The notes below the pieces were generated by a model that was not told the origin of the DNA, ran no database searches, and saw only the letters and a program-made list of their open reading frames with translations. Made by a program: the position numbers and the translations under genes. Below, in pieces: positions 1 to 5,423 of a stretch of DNA of 6,659 bases. The stretch comes from an uncultured Coriobacteriaceae bacterium (lineage in GTDB: Bacteria; Actinomycetota; Coriobacteriia; Coriobacteriales; Eggerthellaceae). The number at the start of each line of letters is the position of its first letter. Positions within the stretch are counted from its first letter, which is position 1. Location of the stretch: NCBI GenBank assembly GCA_902796815.1, contig CADBQL010000411.1, forward strand, positions 1-6,659. The letters are read 5' to 3'.

Positions 1-1316
1 GTAATCAGATAGTAGGCGAGCAGCATGAGTCCTGCCATGCCCCAGGTCGGGGGATAGACAGAAGCGATGGCGCGGATGCCGCCGAACGTGTTCACGAAGA
101 TATAGAGCAGTACGAGACGCAGTCCGCACATGTTGCCCAAGATAATCGCCATGGGCTGCCAGGAACGGCCGGCGCCACGGGCAGCGTTGCTGAACGTCTC
201 GAGGAACGCGTAGAAGAAGTAGAACGGAAACGTAATTTGCATAACCGTCACGCCAGCTGTAACGGCAAGGGGATCGCTGCTGAACAGGCCAACCGCTTGG
301 GGTGCGATGGCAAGCATGATGGCGGCGATGACAAGCGCTGCGCCCACGCCGATGCCAAGTGCAACCCGGATGCCTTTGCGAGCGCGATCAGGCTGATTAG
401 CGGCGATGTTGTGGCTTACGAAGACCATGACAGTCTGTCCAACGGCCATCATCGGGTTGTAGATGAAGCACTCGAGCTGGAAATAGTAGGCAAAGCCGGC
501 AATTTCCTCGACGGTGAGCAGGTTGATTTGCGACTGAATGATGAGGTTCGAAAGCGTGATGGACATCATCTGGATGCCGGCTGGAACGCCGATTTTCAGA
601 ATCTTCGCAAGCATTTCGCCGTCGAAACGCATTTTGTTCAAGTGCAAGCGATGACGTTCCTCAAGGCGCAGCAGGTAGCGAATTGCGAGCAGTGAGCATA
701 CGAGCTGGGCGCATACGGTCGCGATGGCAGGGCCGATAAGGCCGAAGCCGAGAACCGTGACAAGCAATATGTTGACAACGAGGTTGATGAGTCCGCCGAT
801 AAGCTGGTAAATCATCGGGGATTTGGAGTTTCCGAGTGCGCGGATGACGCCTGAGAGAAGGTTATAAGCAACCATCGGCAATCCGCTGATAAAGTAGACG
901 CGCAGGTATAGGACGGCATCATCAAAGATCTCGGCTGGCGTTTGCAACCATGCAAGAAAGACGGGAGAGAGTACGATACCGATAATCGTCAATGCCGCGC
1001 CTCCGACGAACGCGAGCGCAGCGGTTGTATGAAGCGCCTTTGAGTAATCGTCATGATCTGCTTGCACGAAGTGACGCGAGACGATGACACTTCCTCCGAC
1101 GCCAAGGCCATTGAAGAAGTTGACGAGACAAGCGAGCAGAAGGCCGCTCGCCGCGATGGCTGCAGACGCTTGCGTGCCGATGAACTGGCCTGCGAAAATC
1201 TGGTTGACGAAGTTATAGAGCAGCTGAATGAGGCTGGCAAATAATAGCGGAAGAGCGAACGATACGATTTGCTTCCAAATCGTTCCGCTTGTGAGCTCGC
1301 GGGTTGTCTTTGACAC
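1..1316 (-). CDS. MATE family efflux transporter (C-terminus cut by window edge)
   Basis: Inner-membrane antiporter of the MATE (multi antimicrobial extrusion) family, which exports drugs or metabolites in exchange for H+ or Na+. I translated 438 codons by eye from the minus strand. The product opens with a short polar segment and 'GTIWKQIVSFALPLLF', the usual MATE beginning, followed by about twelve hydrophobic segments in two homologous halves. The second half begins near 'ILKIGVPAGIQMM'. Family members are about 440-460 residues, so only a short C-terminal tail should lie outside the window. The start is GTG at 1316. An AGAGG ribosome site (1326-1330) sits 9 bases before it, and an in-frame TAG upstream, with no ATG between, rules out an earlier start. 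In the first membrane helix the usual Asp of the 'YN-x-V-D' region appears to be Asn (residue 38). Substrate cannot be told from sequence. It has its own upstream region and no visible operon partner. Confidence 0.93.
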   Translation of the reverse strand, partial: MSKTTRELTSGTIWKQIVSFALPLLFASLIQLLYNFVNQIFAGQFIGTQASAAIAASGLLLACLVNFFNGLGVGGSVIVSRHFVQADHDDYSKALHTTAALAFVGGAALTIIGIVLSPVFLAWLQTPAEIFDDAVLYLRVYFISGLPMVAYNLLSGVIRALGNSKSPMIYQLIGGLINLVVNILLVTVLGFGLIGPAIATVCAQLVCSLLAIRYLLRLEERHRLHLNKMRFDGEMLAKILKIGVPAGIQMMSITLSNLIIQSQINLLTVEEIAGFAYYFQLECFIYNPMMAVGQTVMVFVSHNIAANQPDRARKGIRVALGIGVGAALVIAAIMLAIAPQAVGLFSSDPLAVTAGVTVMQITFPFYFFYAFLETFSNAARGAGRSWQPMAIILGNMCGLRLVLLYIFVNTFGGIRAIASVYPPTWGMAGLMLLAYYLI

Positions 1317-1576
1317 GGCAGCGTACCTCTGGGTCTTGCGGGATGAAAGGGTATTCTAGAACTTAAATCATTATGGTTACATTGTTGCCCTGCACGGTTG
1401 TGCAAGCAAGCTCTCATTGCGAAAACCATAAGATAAAAAGGCCTATGGTTTGTGGTTTTTGGAGCGAGTCATTGGTGGGTCGAATTGCATCGTCCAGATG
1501 TTCGTCTGAAGAATGCCACGCATTTCAGCGAAATGATTTGATGCCATGCTTTTCAACCAATATCGTACTCGTTACC
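1317..1576. other. Gene-free region upstream of the MATE gene
   Basis: No convincing gene lies here on either strand. The short reading frames lack a ribosome site and overlap the MATE start in other frames. As the 5' region of the leftward MATE gene it should contain its promoter. A CATAAT hexamer on the minus strand (1370-1375) is a reasonable -10, but I see no good -35 for it. Three small dyads occur: TGCAC-GGTT-GTGCA (1391-1404), an 8-bp inverted repeat at 1423-1451, and CATTTC-AGC-GAAATG (1521-1535). Any of these could be a regulator site. Confidence 0.6.
1423..1451. promoter_or_regulatory. 8-bp inverted repeat upstream of MATE, possible operator
   Basis: AAACCATA (1423-1430) and TATGGTTT (1444-1451) are perfect reverse complements separated by 13 bases that include an A5 run and AGGCCT. 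The dyad is about 107 bases upstream of the MATE start codon. Seen directly: the symmetry. Inferred: a repressor site for the pump gene. Chance occurrence in AT-rich spacer is possible. Confidence 0.3.
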
Positions 1577-1614
1577 AAAAATGCGCCCCCGCAAAACGAG
1601 AGCAGGGGCGCATT
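1577..1614 (-). terminator. Rho-independent terminator of the HMA gene
   Basis: On the minus strand a perfect 10-bp GC-rich stem (1605-1614 with 1580-1589) encloses a 15-base loop and runs directly into five T residues (complement of 1577-1581). It lies 26 bases beyond the stop codon of the HMA gene, in the right orientation to end that transcript and insulate the MATE gene. Confidence 0.88.
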
Positions 1615-1640
1615 GCGAGTCGGGCTATGATGAGGTTCTA

Positions 1641-1859
1641 TTAGACCAGAACCTCGCAGTCGGGCTCGATGTCAGCAAACAGCTTGAGCGACTGCTTGAG
1701 GGCGGCATCGAACTTGTCATCCTCGGCGTCGAGCGTGAACTTGTAGGTCATGGCGTTCACGGAAGCGCTCTTGACGCCATCGAGCTTCTCGACTGCATCC
1801 TTGATCTTGCCGGCGCAGTTGGCGCAGAGTTCACCGTCGAGTTTGTATACCTTACGCAT
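1641..1859 (-). CDS. Small heavy-metal-associated (HMA) domain protein, copper/metal chaperone-like
   Basis: A 72-residue single-domain protein of the HMA fold (beta-alpha-beta-beta-alpha-beta), the size of CopZ-type chaperones. The metal-binding CxxC is at residues 12-15 within 'GELCANCAGKI'. This resembles the 'DCANCA' loop of Zn/Cd/Pb P-type ATPase N-domains more than the 'MxCxxC' of most copper chaperones, so the metal is uncertain. The following 'AVEKLDGVKSASVNAMTYKFTL' fits helix 1 and strands 2-3. A further Cys is at residue 68. I chose the ATG at 1859 because AAGGAG lies 7 bases before it. The in-frame ATG at 1901 has no ribosome site and falls inside a palindrome just after the predicted transcription start. 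It appears monocistronic, with its own promoter and terminator. No P-type ATPase or metal-sensing repressor gene is in the window, so the partner is unseen. Confidence 0.92.
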   Translation of the reverse strand: MRKVYKLDGELCANCAGKIKDAVEKLDGVKSASVNAMTYKFTLDAEDDKFDAALKQSLKLFADIEPDCEVLV

Positions 1860-1882
1860 GATAATCTCCTTTTCAATCAGGT

Positions 1883-1904
1883 CATATGATTGCTTGTTCA
1901 TATG
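1883..1904. promoter_or_regulatory. Palindrome in the HMA leader, probable operator
   Basis: CATATGA (1883-1889) and TCATATG (1898-1904) form a perfect 7-bp inverted repeat with an 8-base spacer. It lies just downstream of the transcription start predicted from the promoter at 1914-1942 (about 1907), a typical position for a repressor that blocks initiation. AT-rich dyads of this kind are bound by ArsR/SmtB-type metal sensors. That link is inference only. Confidence 0.45.
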
Positions 1905-1913
1905 TTCAATTGA

Positions 1914-1942
1914 ATCTTACGATAGACCGAAGCACTTGTCAA
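1914..1942 (-). promoter_or_regulatory. Sigma-70-type promoter of the HMA gene
   Basis: On the minus strand a perfect -35 hexamer TTGACA (1937-1942), a 17-bp spacer and the -10 TAAGAT (1914-1919, four of six consensus bases) precede the HMA gene. The predicted start of transcription is near 1907, leaving a leader of about 48 bases before the ATG at 1859. Confidence 0.75.
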
Positions 1943-1943
1943 G

Positions 1944-1979
1944 CAAAACGATGAGTTTTGCCCCTGGGGCAAAACTCAT
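1944..1979 (-). terminator. Long near-perfect hairpin after LysR, possible terminator
   Basis: ATGAGTTTTGCCCC (1951-1964) and its exact complement (1966-1979) are separated by one base, giving a 14-bp dyad. It lies about 85 bases past the LysR stop codon. On the minus strand it is followed by CGTTTTGC, a poor U-tract, so termination is plausible but not certain. An extra CAAAAC at 1944-1949 can pair with GTTTTG at 1955-1960, giving an alternative smaller hairpin. The structure abuts the -35 box of the HMA promoter, so it may instead be, or also be, a protein-binding site. Confidence 0.5.
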
Positions 1980-2063
1980 TTGCAATGCGAAGCCAAGACG
2001 ACGCGCATCCCAGGCGACCGCTCCGAAATGGGACGTGTTATACCCGAGAGTCGCGCCCCGATT

Positions 2064-2939
2064 CTAGTCGCCGTTACGGTAGCCAAGATAGTCGATGAAG
2101 CGTTTCGTGGCGAGGGGGAGGGATTCCCGGTCGCGCATGGCGAGCGCGAGTTCGCGGTATTGCGGCACATCGAAGCTTTTTTCCACGATATTGAAAGGAA
2201 GGCGCTGCAAGATAAGGGAAGGCTGCACGCTGATGCCGAGGCCTTTTTCGACCATGGCGAATACGGCGTAGTCGTCCCAAGTGGTCATGCTCGACTGCAC
2301 GCGCACGCCATACTCTTCGAGCATGCCGACGATGTCGGAGTCGCCCTGCTTGTCGATGGTCATGAACGGATAGTCCCCGAGCGCTTGGATGGGGAAGCGA
2401 TCGGCCTTGGCCATGGGGTGTCCTGGCGCCATGACGACCTTGAGCTCGTCGCGTTCTAGATAGATGGTGTCGAAGGTCGGCTTTGTCGGCAAGCGCACAA
2501 ATCCGCAGTCTACTTGGCCTTCTGCTATCATGCGCTCGACTTCGCTGTAGCCGCGCGTCGTAATCTCGTAGTCGATGTTGGGATAATCGTCGCGGAAATG
2601 CTTGATGATCGACGGCAGCCAATGGGTTGCAACGCTCGTGACCGTGACGATGCGGATAAGGCCTTTTTCCAATCCGCTCATTGCATCGATACGCGCTTGA
2701 AGGCGGCCGTGCTCATCGCAAACTGCTTGAACGGCTGGAGCGAGCTCATGTCCCTCCGAGGTGAGACGCACGCCGCCGCGGTCGCGTTCGAGTAGCTTGA
2801 CGTTCCATTCGTGTTCCAAGTCGGCGATCATGCGACTGATACCCGATTGGGAGTATCCGAGCGTTTCGGCTGCCTTCGTGAAGCTACCGAGATTTGCCGC
2901 GGTCAGGAATGCTCGATATTTCATGAGCGCACCGTCCAT
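2064..2939 (-). CDS. LysR-type transcriptional regulator
   Basis: A 291-residue cytoplasmic DNA-binding regulator, full length for the LysR family (about 290-310). The winged helix-turn-helix covers roughly residues 6-65: 'FLTAANLGSFTKAAETLGYS' followed by 'QSGISRMIADLEHEW' is the classical signature, ending in 'RGGVRLTSEG'. Residues from about 90 onward form the two-lobed periplasmic-binding-protein-like effector domain ('IRIVTVTSVATHWLPSIIKH', 'VDCGFVRLP', 'VMAPGHPMA', 'VEKGLGISVQP'). The start at 2939 has a GGAAAGG ribosome site a few bases upstream. The ATG five codons later (2924) is possible but has a weaker site. The gene is divergent from the small Cys-protein gene at 3254, the arrangement in which LysR proteins commonly control the neighbour and themselves. 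Palindromes between the two genes support this. The effector molecule cannot be predicted. Confidence 0.97.
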   Translation of the reverse strand: MDGALMKYRAFLTAANLGSFTKAAETLGYSQSGISRMIADLEHEWNVKLLERDRGGVRLTSEGHELAPAVQAVCDEHGRLQARIDAMSGLEKGLIRIVTVTSVATHWLPSIIKHFRDDYPNIDYEITTRGYSEVERMIAEGQVDCGFVRLPTKPTFDTIYLERDELKVVMAPGHPMAKADRFPIQALGDYPFMTIDKQGDSDIVGMLEEYGVRVQSSMTTWDDYAVFAMVEKGLGISVQPSLILQRLPFNIVEKSFDVPQYRELALAMRDRESLPLATKRFIDYLGYRNGD

Positions 2940-3017
2940 ATGCCGCCCTTTCCAGAAGTATGATTTCTATCTTCTCTACGTATATCTTGGAAGAGTTTAA
3001 CACTTTTACCTCGTTAT

Positions 3018-3043
3018 ATGAGAAATACTCATGTTAAACATGA
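3018..3043. promoter_or_regulatory. Two overlapping palindromes near the LysR promoter
   Basis: ATGAG-AAATA-CTCAT (3018-3032) overlaps TCATGTT-A-AACATGA (3029-3043), a perfect 7-bp dyad around a single central base. The second dyad recurs with one arm mismatch at 3165-3179, immediately upstream of the small Cys-protein promoter. The two dyad centres, 3036 and 3172, are 136 bp apart, about 13 helical turns. Seen: the repeats and symmetry. Inferred: regulator sites, perhaps for LysR, between the divergent genes. They do not match the textbook T-N11-A LysR box exactly. Confidence 0.5.
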
Positions 3044-3164
3044 ATAAGATTTGCAATTTGATATCACGAAAACGAATGGTATGTGCATTGCTCGCACAAG
3101 CGCTTCGATGACCTGCGAACATGTTGCAATTATGTTCTATGAAAGCAATATGCATGATTTATGC

Positions 3165-3219
3165 TCATGATAAACATGAAAATCATTCGCTTTTCAGATT
3201 GAAGGTCGTGATGCATACT
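3165..3219 (+). promoter_or_regulatory. Conserved promoter and activator box of the first small Cys-protein gene
   Basis: In order: dyad TCATGATAAACATGA (3165-3179), block CATTCGCTTTTCAGATTGA (3184-3202) containing a TTTTCA -35 (3191-3196), a 17-bp spacer, and a CATACT -10 (3214-3219). The predicted start is near 3226. The same elements in the same register occur upstream of the second small gene (5463-5511, minus). The dyad centre is 19 bp upstream of the -35 in both, about -54 from the start, as for activator-dependent promoters. The -35 is weak, which also fits activation. Confidence 0.72.
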
Positions 3220-3253
3220 AACAATTGTCACAAGCAAGAGATGGGAGTTACAA

Positions 3254-3433
3254 ATGACCAAGATGAACAAGAACAACAGCGGCCTCCTCGTCTGCGGTGC
3301 CTGCGCAGTTTCCGCAAATCCCGATTCGAACGAGCCGTCTTCCGTCGAGCTGATCGGTCATGCCGTCAAGAGCCTCTTCGGGCGCAGGGCTGGACGCAAG
3401 CCTATGGATTACGCGCTGACGAAAATGCGCTAA
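3254..3433 (+). CDS. Small Cys-containing protein with CGAC motif, unknown function
   Basis: I do not recognise this 59-residue product. It begins 'MTKMNKNNSGLLVCGACAVS', with Cys at residues 14 and 17 (C-G-A-C), then an acidic/polar linker ('NPDSNEPSS'), a short amphipathic stretch 'VELIGHAVKSLF', and a basic tail ('GRRAGRK'). There is no signal peptide or membrane helix. The reading frame is supported by a GGGAG ribosome site 6 bases before the ATG, a good promoter upstream, and a strong terminator 31 bases after the stop. It resembles the protein at 5231-5392 in layout (Lys/Asn start, CG-x-CAV, Ser-Val-acidic helix, Arg-rich end) and shares that gene's promoter sequence, so I infer a paralogous, co-regulated pair. 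It diverges from LysR. Possible roles such as metal or cofactor binding, redox signalling or a modified-peptide precursor are guesses. No maturation enzyme is nearby. Confidence 0.75.
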   Translation: MTKMNKNNSGLLVCGACAVSANPDSNEPSSVELIGHAVKSLFGRRAGRKPMDYALTKMR

Positions 3434-3464
3434 ACCTTAAACGAGACGCAAATAATTCTCCCCC

Positions 3465-3502
3465 AGCCCCTCCGCTTCCCCGCAGGAGGGGCTTTCGTTT
3501 TT
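3465..3502 (+). terminator. Rho-independent terminator of the first small Cys-protein gene
   Basis: AGCCCCTCC (3465-3473) pairs perfectly with GGAGGGGCT (3485-3493) around an 11-base loop and is followed by TTCGTTTTT. It begins 31 bases after the small gene's stop codon and separates that gene from the purine permease. Confidence 0.92.
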
Positions 3503-3562
3503 GCTGGCGTCATCGGCCGTGAGCTCAAATCGTAAGATTGCCCAAATATGCAGGTCTGCCGC

Positions 3563-3590
3563 TTGTTGCCGCTTGGTGTTTCGTTATCAT
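3563..3590 (+). promoter_or_regulatory. Candidate promoter of the purine permease gene
   Basis: TTGTTG (3563-3568), a 16-bp spacer and TATCAT (3585-3590) lie 34 bases before the permease start and after the preceding terminator. Each hexamer has four or five consensus bases. No purine-riboswitch fold was recognised in the short leader. Confidence 0.4.
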
Positions 3591-3624
3591 GGTCAGAATT
3601 GCATGTGATGGTGAAAGGATGCTG

Positions 3625-4950
3625 ATGGAGTCGCTGTTCAAGGTTCGTGAACGGGGAAGCACGTGGGGTCGTGAAGCCGTTGGCGGGCTGACCACGTTTT
3701 TGGCCATGGCCTACATCGTTGCGGTAAATCCTGCCATCCTTGTGGAGGCGGGTGTGCCGTTTCAGGCGGCGCTTACCTCGACGTGCCTGAGTGCGGCGCT
3801 TCTGACGATTACGATGGGATTAGCGGCGAACCGTCCGCTTGCGCTTGCGCCCGGTATGGGACTCAATGCCGTCGTCGCGTACACGCTCTGCTTGGGAATG
3901 GGCGTGGATTGGCGCGTTGCTATGAGCGTTGTCCTGGTGGAAGGTCTGGTCATTTTCTTGCTCGTGCTCTGCGGGCTGCGGCGTGCCATTATGGATGCAA
4001 TTCCCGTCGATTTGAGGCTTGCCATCGGTATCGGTATCGGCATTTTCGTTGCCTTCATCGGTCTTAAAGGCGGCGGCATCGTAACCGATGATGCCTCGAC
4101 GCTGCTTGCGCTCGGCAATCTCGGATCGCCCGCGTGCATTGTATCGATCGTGTCCATTTTGGTTGCGGTGGTGCTTCGCGCGCTGCATGTGCCCGGAGCG
4201 CTCCTCATCTCCATCGTTGCGGGAACGCTTGTCGGCATTCCGCTTGGCGTATCGATAATCCCCGAAACCTGGAATTTCGGGTTGGATTTTTCGGCTTTCG
4301 CCGCACCCTTGCAAGAAGATCCTGCTACCGGAATGATGGCTATCGTGCGAGCGGCGACGCAACCCGCTTTGCTCCTAGCCGCATTTTCGTTGCTGATGAG
4401 CGATTTTTTTGACACGATGGGCGGCGTTGTCGCAGTTGGCAGGCAGGGTGAGTTCGCCGATGAGCTGGGAAGGGTGGAAGATCTGCAGCCCATTCTCACG
4501 GTCGATTCGCTCGGCGCAGCAGTAGGTGGATTCTTAGGTGCGAGTTCGGTGACTGTCTACGTAGAGTCGGCGGTAGGTGCAGCGGCTGGTGCCAGGACGG
4601 GCTTCTCTAACATCGTGGTAGGCCTGCTGTTTGTGGCGTGCGCGTTCTTCTCACCCGTGGTCGGCATGGTATCGGGTTCAGCAACATGCGGGGCGCTTAC
4701 AGTCGTGGGCTATCTCATGATGACGTCAATCGGCGATATTAACTGGAACCGCTTCGAACTTGCGTTTCCTGCCTTCGCCATCGTTGCGGGAATTCCGTTC
4801 ACCTACTCGATCACCAATGGTATTGGCCTTGGCTTCATTTCGTACGTCATCATCATGATCGTCACTGGTCGCGCCCGTGAGGTGCGTCCCCTTATGTGGG
4901 TCGCAAGCGTCGCCTTCCTCGCGATGTTCGCATTTGCGGCAGCAGCGTGA
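3625..4950 (+). CDS. NCS2-family purine permease, AzgA/GhxP-like (hypoxanthine-guanine or adenine)
   Basis: A 441-residue inner-membrane proton symporter for uptake of purine bases, in the AzgA-like branch of the NCS2 (nucleobase-cation symporter 2) family. It has the hallmark blocks: 'GGLTTFLAMAYIVAVNP' (residues 20-36), 'ANRPLALAPGMGLNA' (68-82), 'IPVDLRLAIGIGIGIFVAFI' near 132-151, the transport-site 'SDFFDTMG' (259-266), 'GASSVTVYVESAVGAAAG' (305-322) and 'PFTYSITNGIGLGFISY' (391-407). These fit the 14-helix UraA fold, and the length is normal. I start at 3625 because AAAGG (3614-3618) sits 6 bases upstream. The in-frame ATG at 3619 overlaps that ribosome site, and a more distant one (3538) has no site. 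Branch knowledge points to hypoxanthine/guanine or adenine, which sequence inspection cannot separate. It stands alone between terminators and no purine-metabolism gene is adjacent. Confidence 0.97.
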   Translation: MESLFKVRERGSTWGREAVGGLTTFLAMAYIVAVNPAILVEAGVPFQAALTSTCLSAALLTITMGLAANRPLALAPGMGLNAVVAYTLCLGMGVDWRVAMSVVLVEGLVIFLLVLCGLRRAIMDAIPVDLRLAIGIGIGIFVAFIGLKGGGIVTDDASTLLALGNLGSPACIVSIVSILVAVVLRALHVPGALLISIVAGTLVGIPLGVSIIPETWNFGLDFSAFAAPLQEDPATGMMAIVRAATQPALLLAAFSLLMSDFFDTMGGVVAVGRQGEFADELGRVEDLQPILTVDSLGAAVGGFLGASSVTVYVESAVGAAAGARTGFSNIVVGLLFVACAFFSPVVGMVSGSATCGALTVVGYLMMTSIGDINWNRFELAFPAFAIVAGIPFTYSITNGIGLGFISYVIIMIVTGRAREVRPLMWVASVAFLAMFAFAAAA

Positions 4951-5156
4951 CATAAAGTCGGGTTTTTTGTCATCAAGCGAAACGGTCGGCAATTGAGGTG
5001 CGCCAGCTCTGTTGCTGCGCTCTGACCTCGTTCGACGCGCATGCGAAAGGCGCGACGCGAAGTCGGGCATGGCATAGAGCCGGGCTCCTCGCGGCCGGGC
5101 GCTCCCGCCAAAACATGACTAAAAGGATTGATGACAAAAAACCCGACTTCCTGTCA
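4948..5156. repeat. Long inverted repeat bounding the convergent intergenic region
   Basis: The 22 bases at 4955-4976 (from AAGTCGGG through T6 to GTCATCAA) are exactly complementary to 5128-5149. Extending outward to 4948 and 5156 gives 27 of 29 matching positions. The 151 bases inside (4977-5127) contain no supported gene, but hold another AAGTCGGG (5060-5067) and the dyad GAGCC-G-GGCTC (5077-5087). The left arm overlaps the purine permease stop codon. Each arm has T6 reading inward along the transcripts arriving from each side. It could be an extragenic repeat, a small non-autonomous element, or a duplicated terminator. No target-site duplication is obvious. Confidence 0.7.
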
Positions 5157-5164
5157 TCGTCGGG
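5136..5164 (-). terminator. Second, distal terminator for leftward transcription
   Basis: On the minus strand CCCGAC (5164-5159) pairs with GTCGGG (5147-5142) around 11 bases, directly followed by six T residues (complement of 5136-5141). It lies just past the stronger hairpin at 5166-5205 and inside the right arm of the long inverted repeat. A competing stem, GATGACA (5130-5136) with TGTCATC (5152-5158), interleaves with it. Confidence 0.65.
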
Positions 5165-5165
5165 G

Positions 5166-5205
5166 AAAAGACGAACCCGCCCGAAGGGGAGCGCGGGCGG
5201 GTTCG
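5166..5205 (-). terminator. Rho-independent terminator of the second small Cys-protein gene
   Basis: A perfect 12-bp GC-rich stem, CGAACCCGCCCG (5172-5183) with CGGGCGGGTTCG (5194-5205), has a 10-base loop. On the minus strand it is followed by TCTTTT. It begins 25 bases after the stop codon of the small gene. Read in the plus direction there is no U-tract, so it serves the leftward gene. Confidence 0.87.
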
Positions 5206-5230
5206 ATCGGGTGACTGTGCGGGTCGCGCG

Positions 5231-5392
5231 CTACGCGTGGGCGACGGCGGCGCGGCGCTCGGAGCGCTGCTCGGAGCGGGAGGTGAGGCGGCCGATGAAC
5301 TTGACGAGCTGGTCGACCGAGGTCGTGACCTTGCCGTCCTCCTCGATGACTACTGCGCAGCCGCATGCCATGACGTTGGTGTTCTTCTTCAT
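5231..5392 (-). CDS. Small Cys-containing protein with CGC motif, unknown function
   Basis: I do not recognise this 53-residue product. It begins 'MKKNTNVMACGCAVVIEEDG', with Cys at residues 10 and 12, then 'KVTTSVDQLVKFIGRLTSRS' and a strongly basic Arg-rich end finishing in 'AAVAHA'. There is no signal peptide, and the hydrophobic stretches are too short to span a membrane. The gene call rests on a perfect AGGAGG ribosome site (5400-5405) 7 bases before the ATG, a well-formed promoter, and two terminators after the stop. Codons are strongly GC-ending. It resembles the 59-residue protein at 3254 in order of elements and shares its promoter sequence almost exactly, although the coding DNA is very different. 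It lies downstream of the MerR regulator on the same strand but 248 bases away with its own promoter, so it is probably a separate unit. Function is unknown. Confidence 0.85.
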   Translation of the reverse strand: MKKNTNVMACGCAVVIEEDGKVTTSVDQLVKFIGRLTSRSEQRSERRAAVAHA

Positions 5393-5423
5393 TTCGGTTC
5401 CTCCTCTACAGGGTTGCGGCCCC

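Larger units (their letters stand above)
2940..3253. other. Divergent LysR / small Cys-protein intergenic region
   Basis: This 314-base AT-rich stretch has no supported gene. It separates the leftward LysR gene from the rightward small Cys-protein gene. It holds two copies of a TCATGWT-A-AACATGA dyad, a second overlapping dyad, and the conserved promoter of the small gene, each listed separately. For LysR, a TATAAC hexamer on the minus strand (about 3014-3019) lies beside the dyads, but I find no good -35, so its promoter is unassigned. Confidence 0.7.

Noticed and set aside
237..695. Plus-strand 152-codon frame within the MATE gene
   Set aside because: It is antisense to a clear 12-helix membrane protein and its translation is polar and patternless.
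1860..1901. Upstream ATG extending the HMA protein by 14 residues
   Set aside because: It has no ribosome site and lies within the leader dyad. The ATG at 1859 has AAGGAG at ideal spacing and gives the normal domain length.
3121..3522. Plus-strand 133-codon frame overlapping the small Cys-protein gene
   Set aside because: It runs through the promoter, gene and terminator of the 3254-3433 gene in another frame, with no ribosome site at its start.
3503..3624. Possible purine riboswitch ahead of the purine permease
   Set aside because: No three-way-junction core or terminator/antiterminator pair can be recognised, and the leader after the candidate promoter is too short.
3762..4499. Minus-strand frame of 245 codons opposite the purine permease
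   Set aside because: It is the shadow of a well-conserved NCS2 coding sequence. Its translation is low-complexity and resembles nothing.
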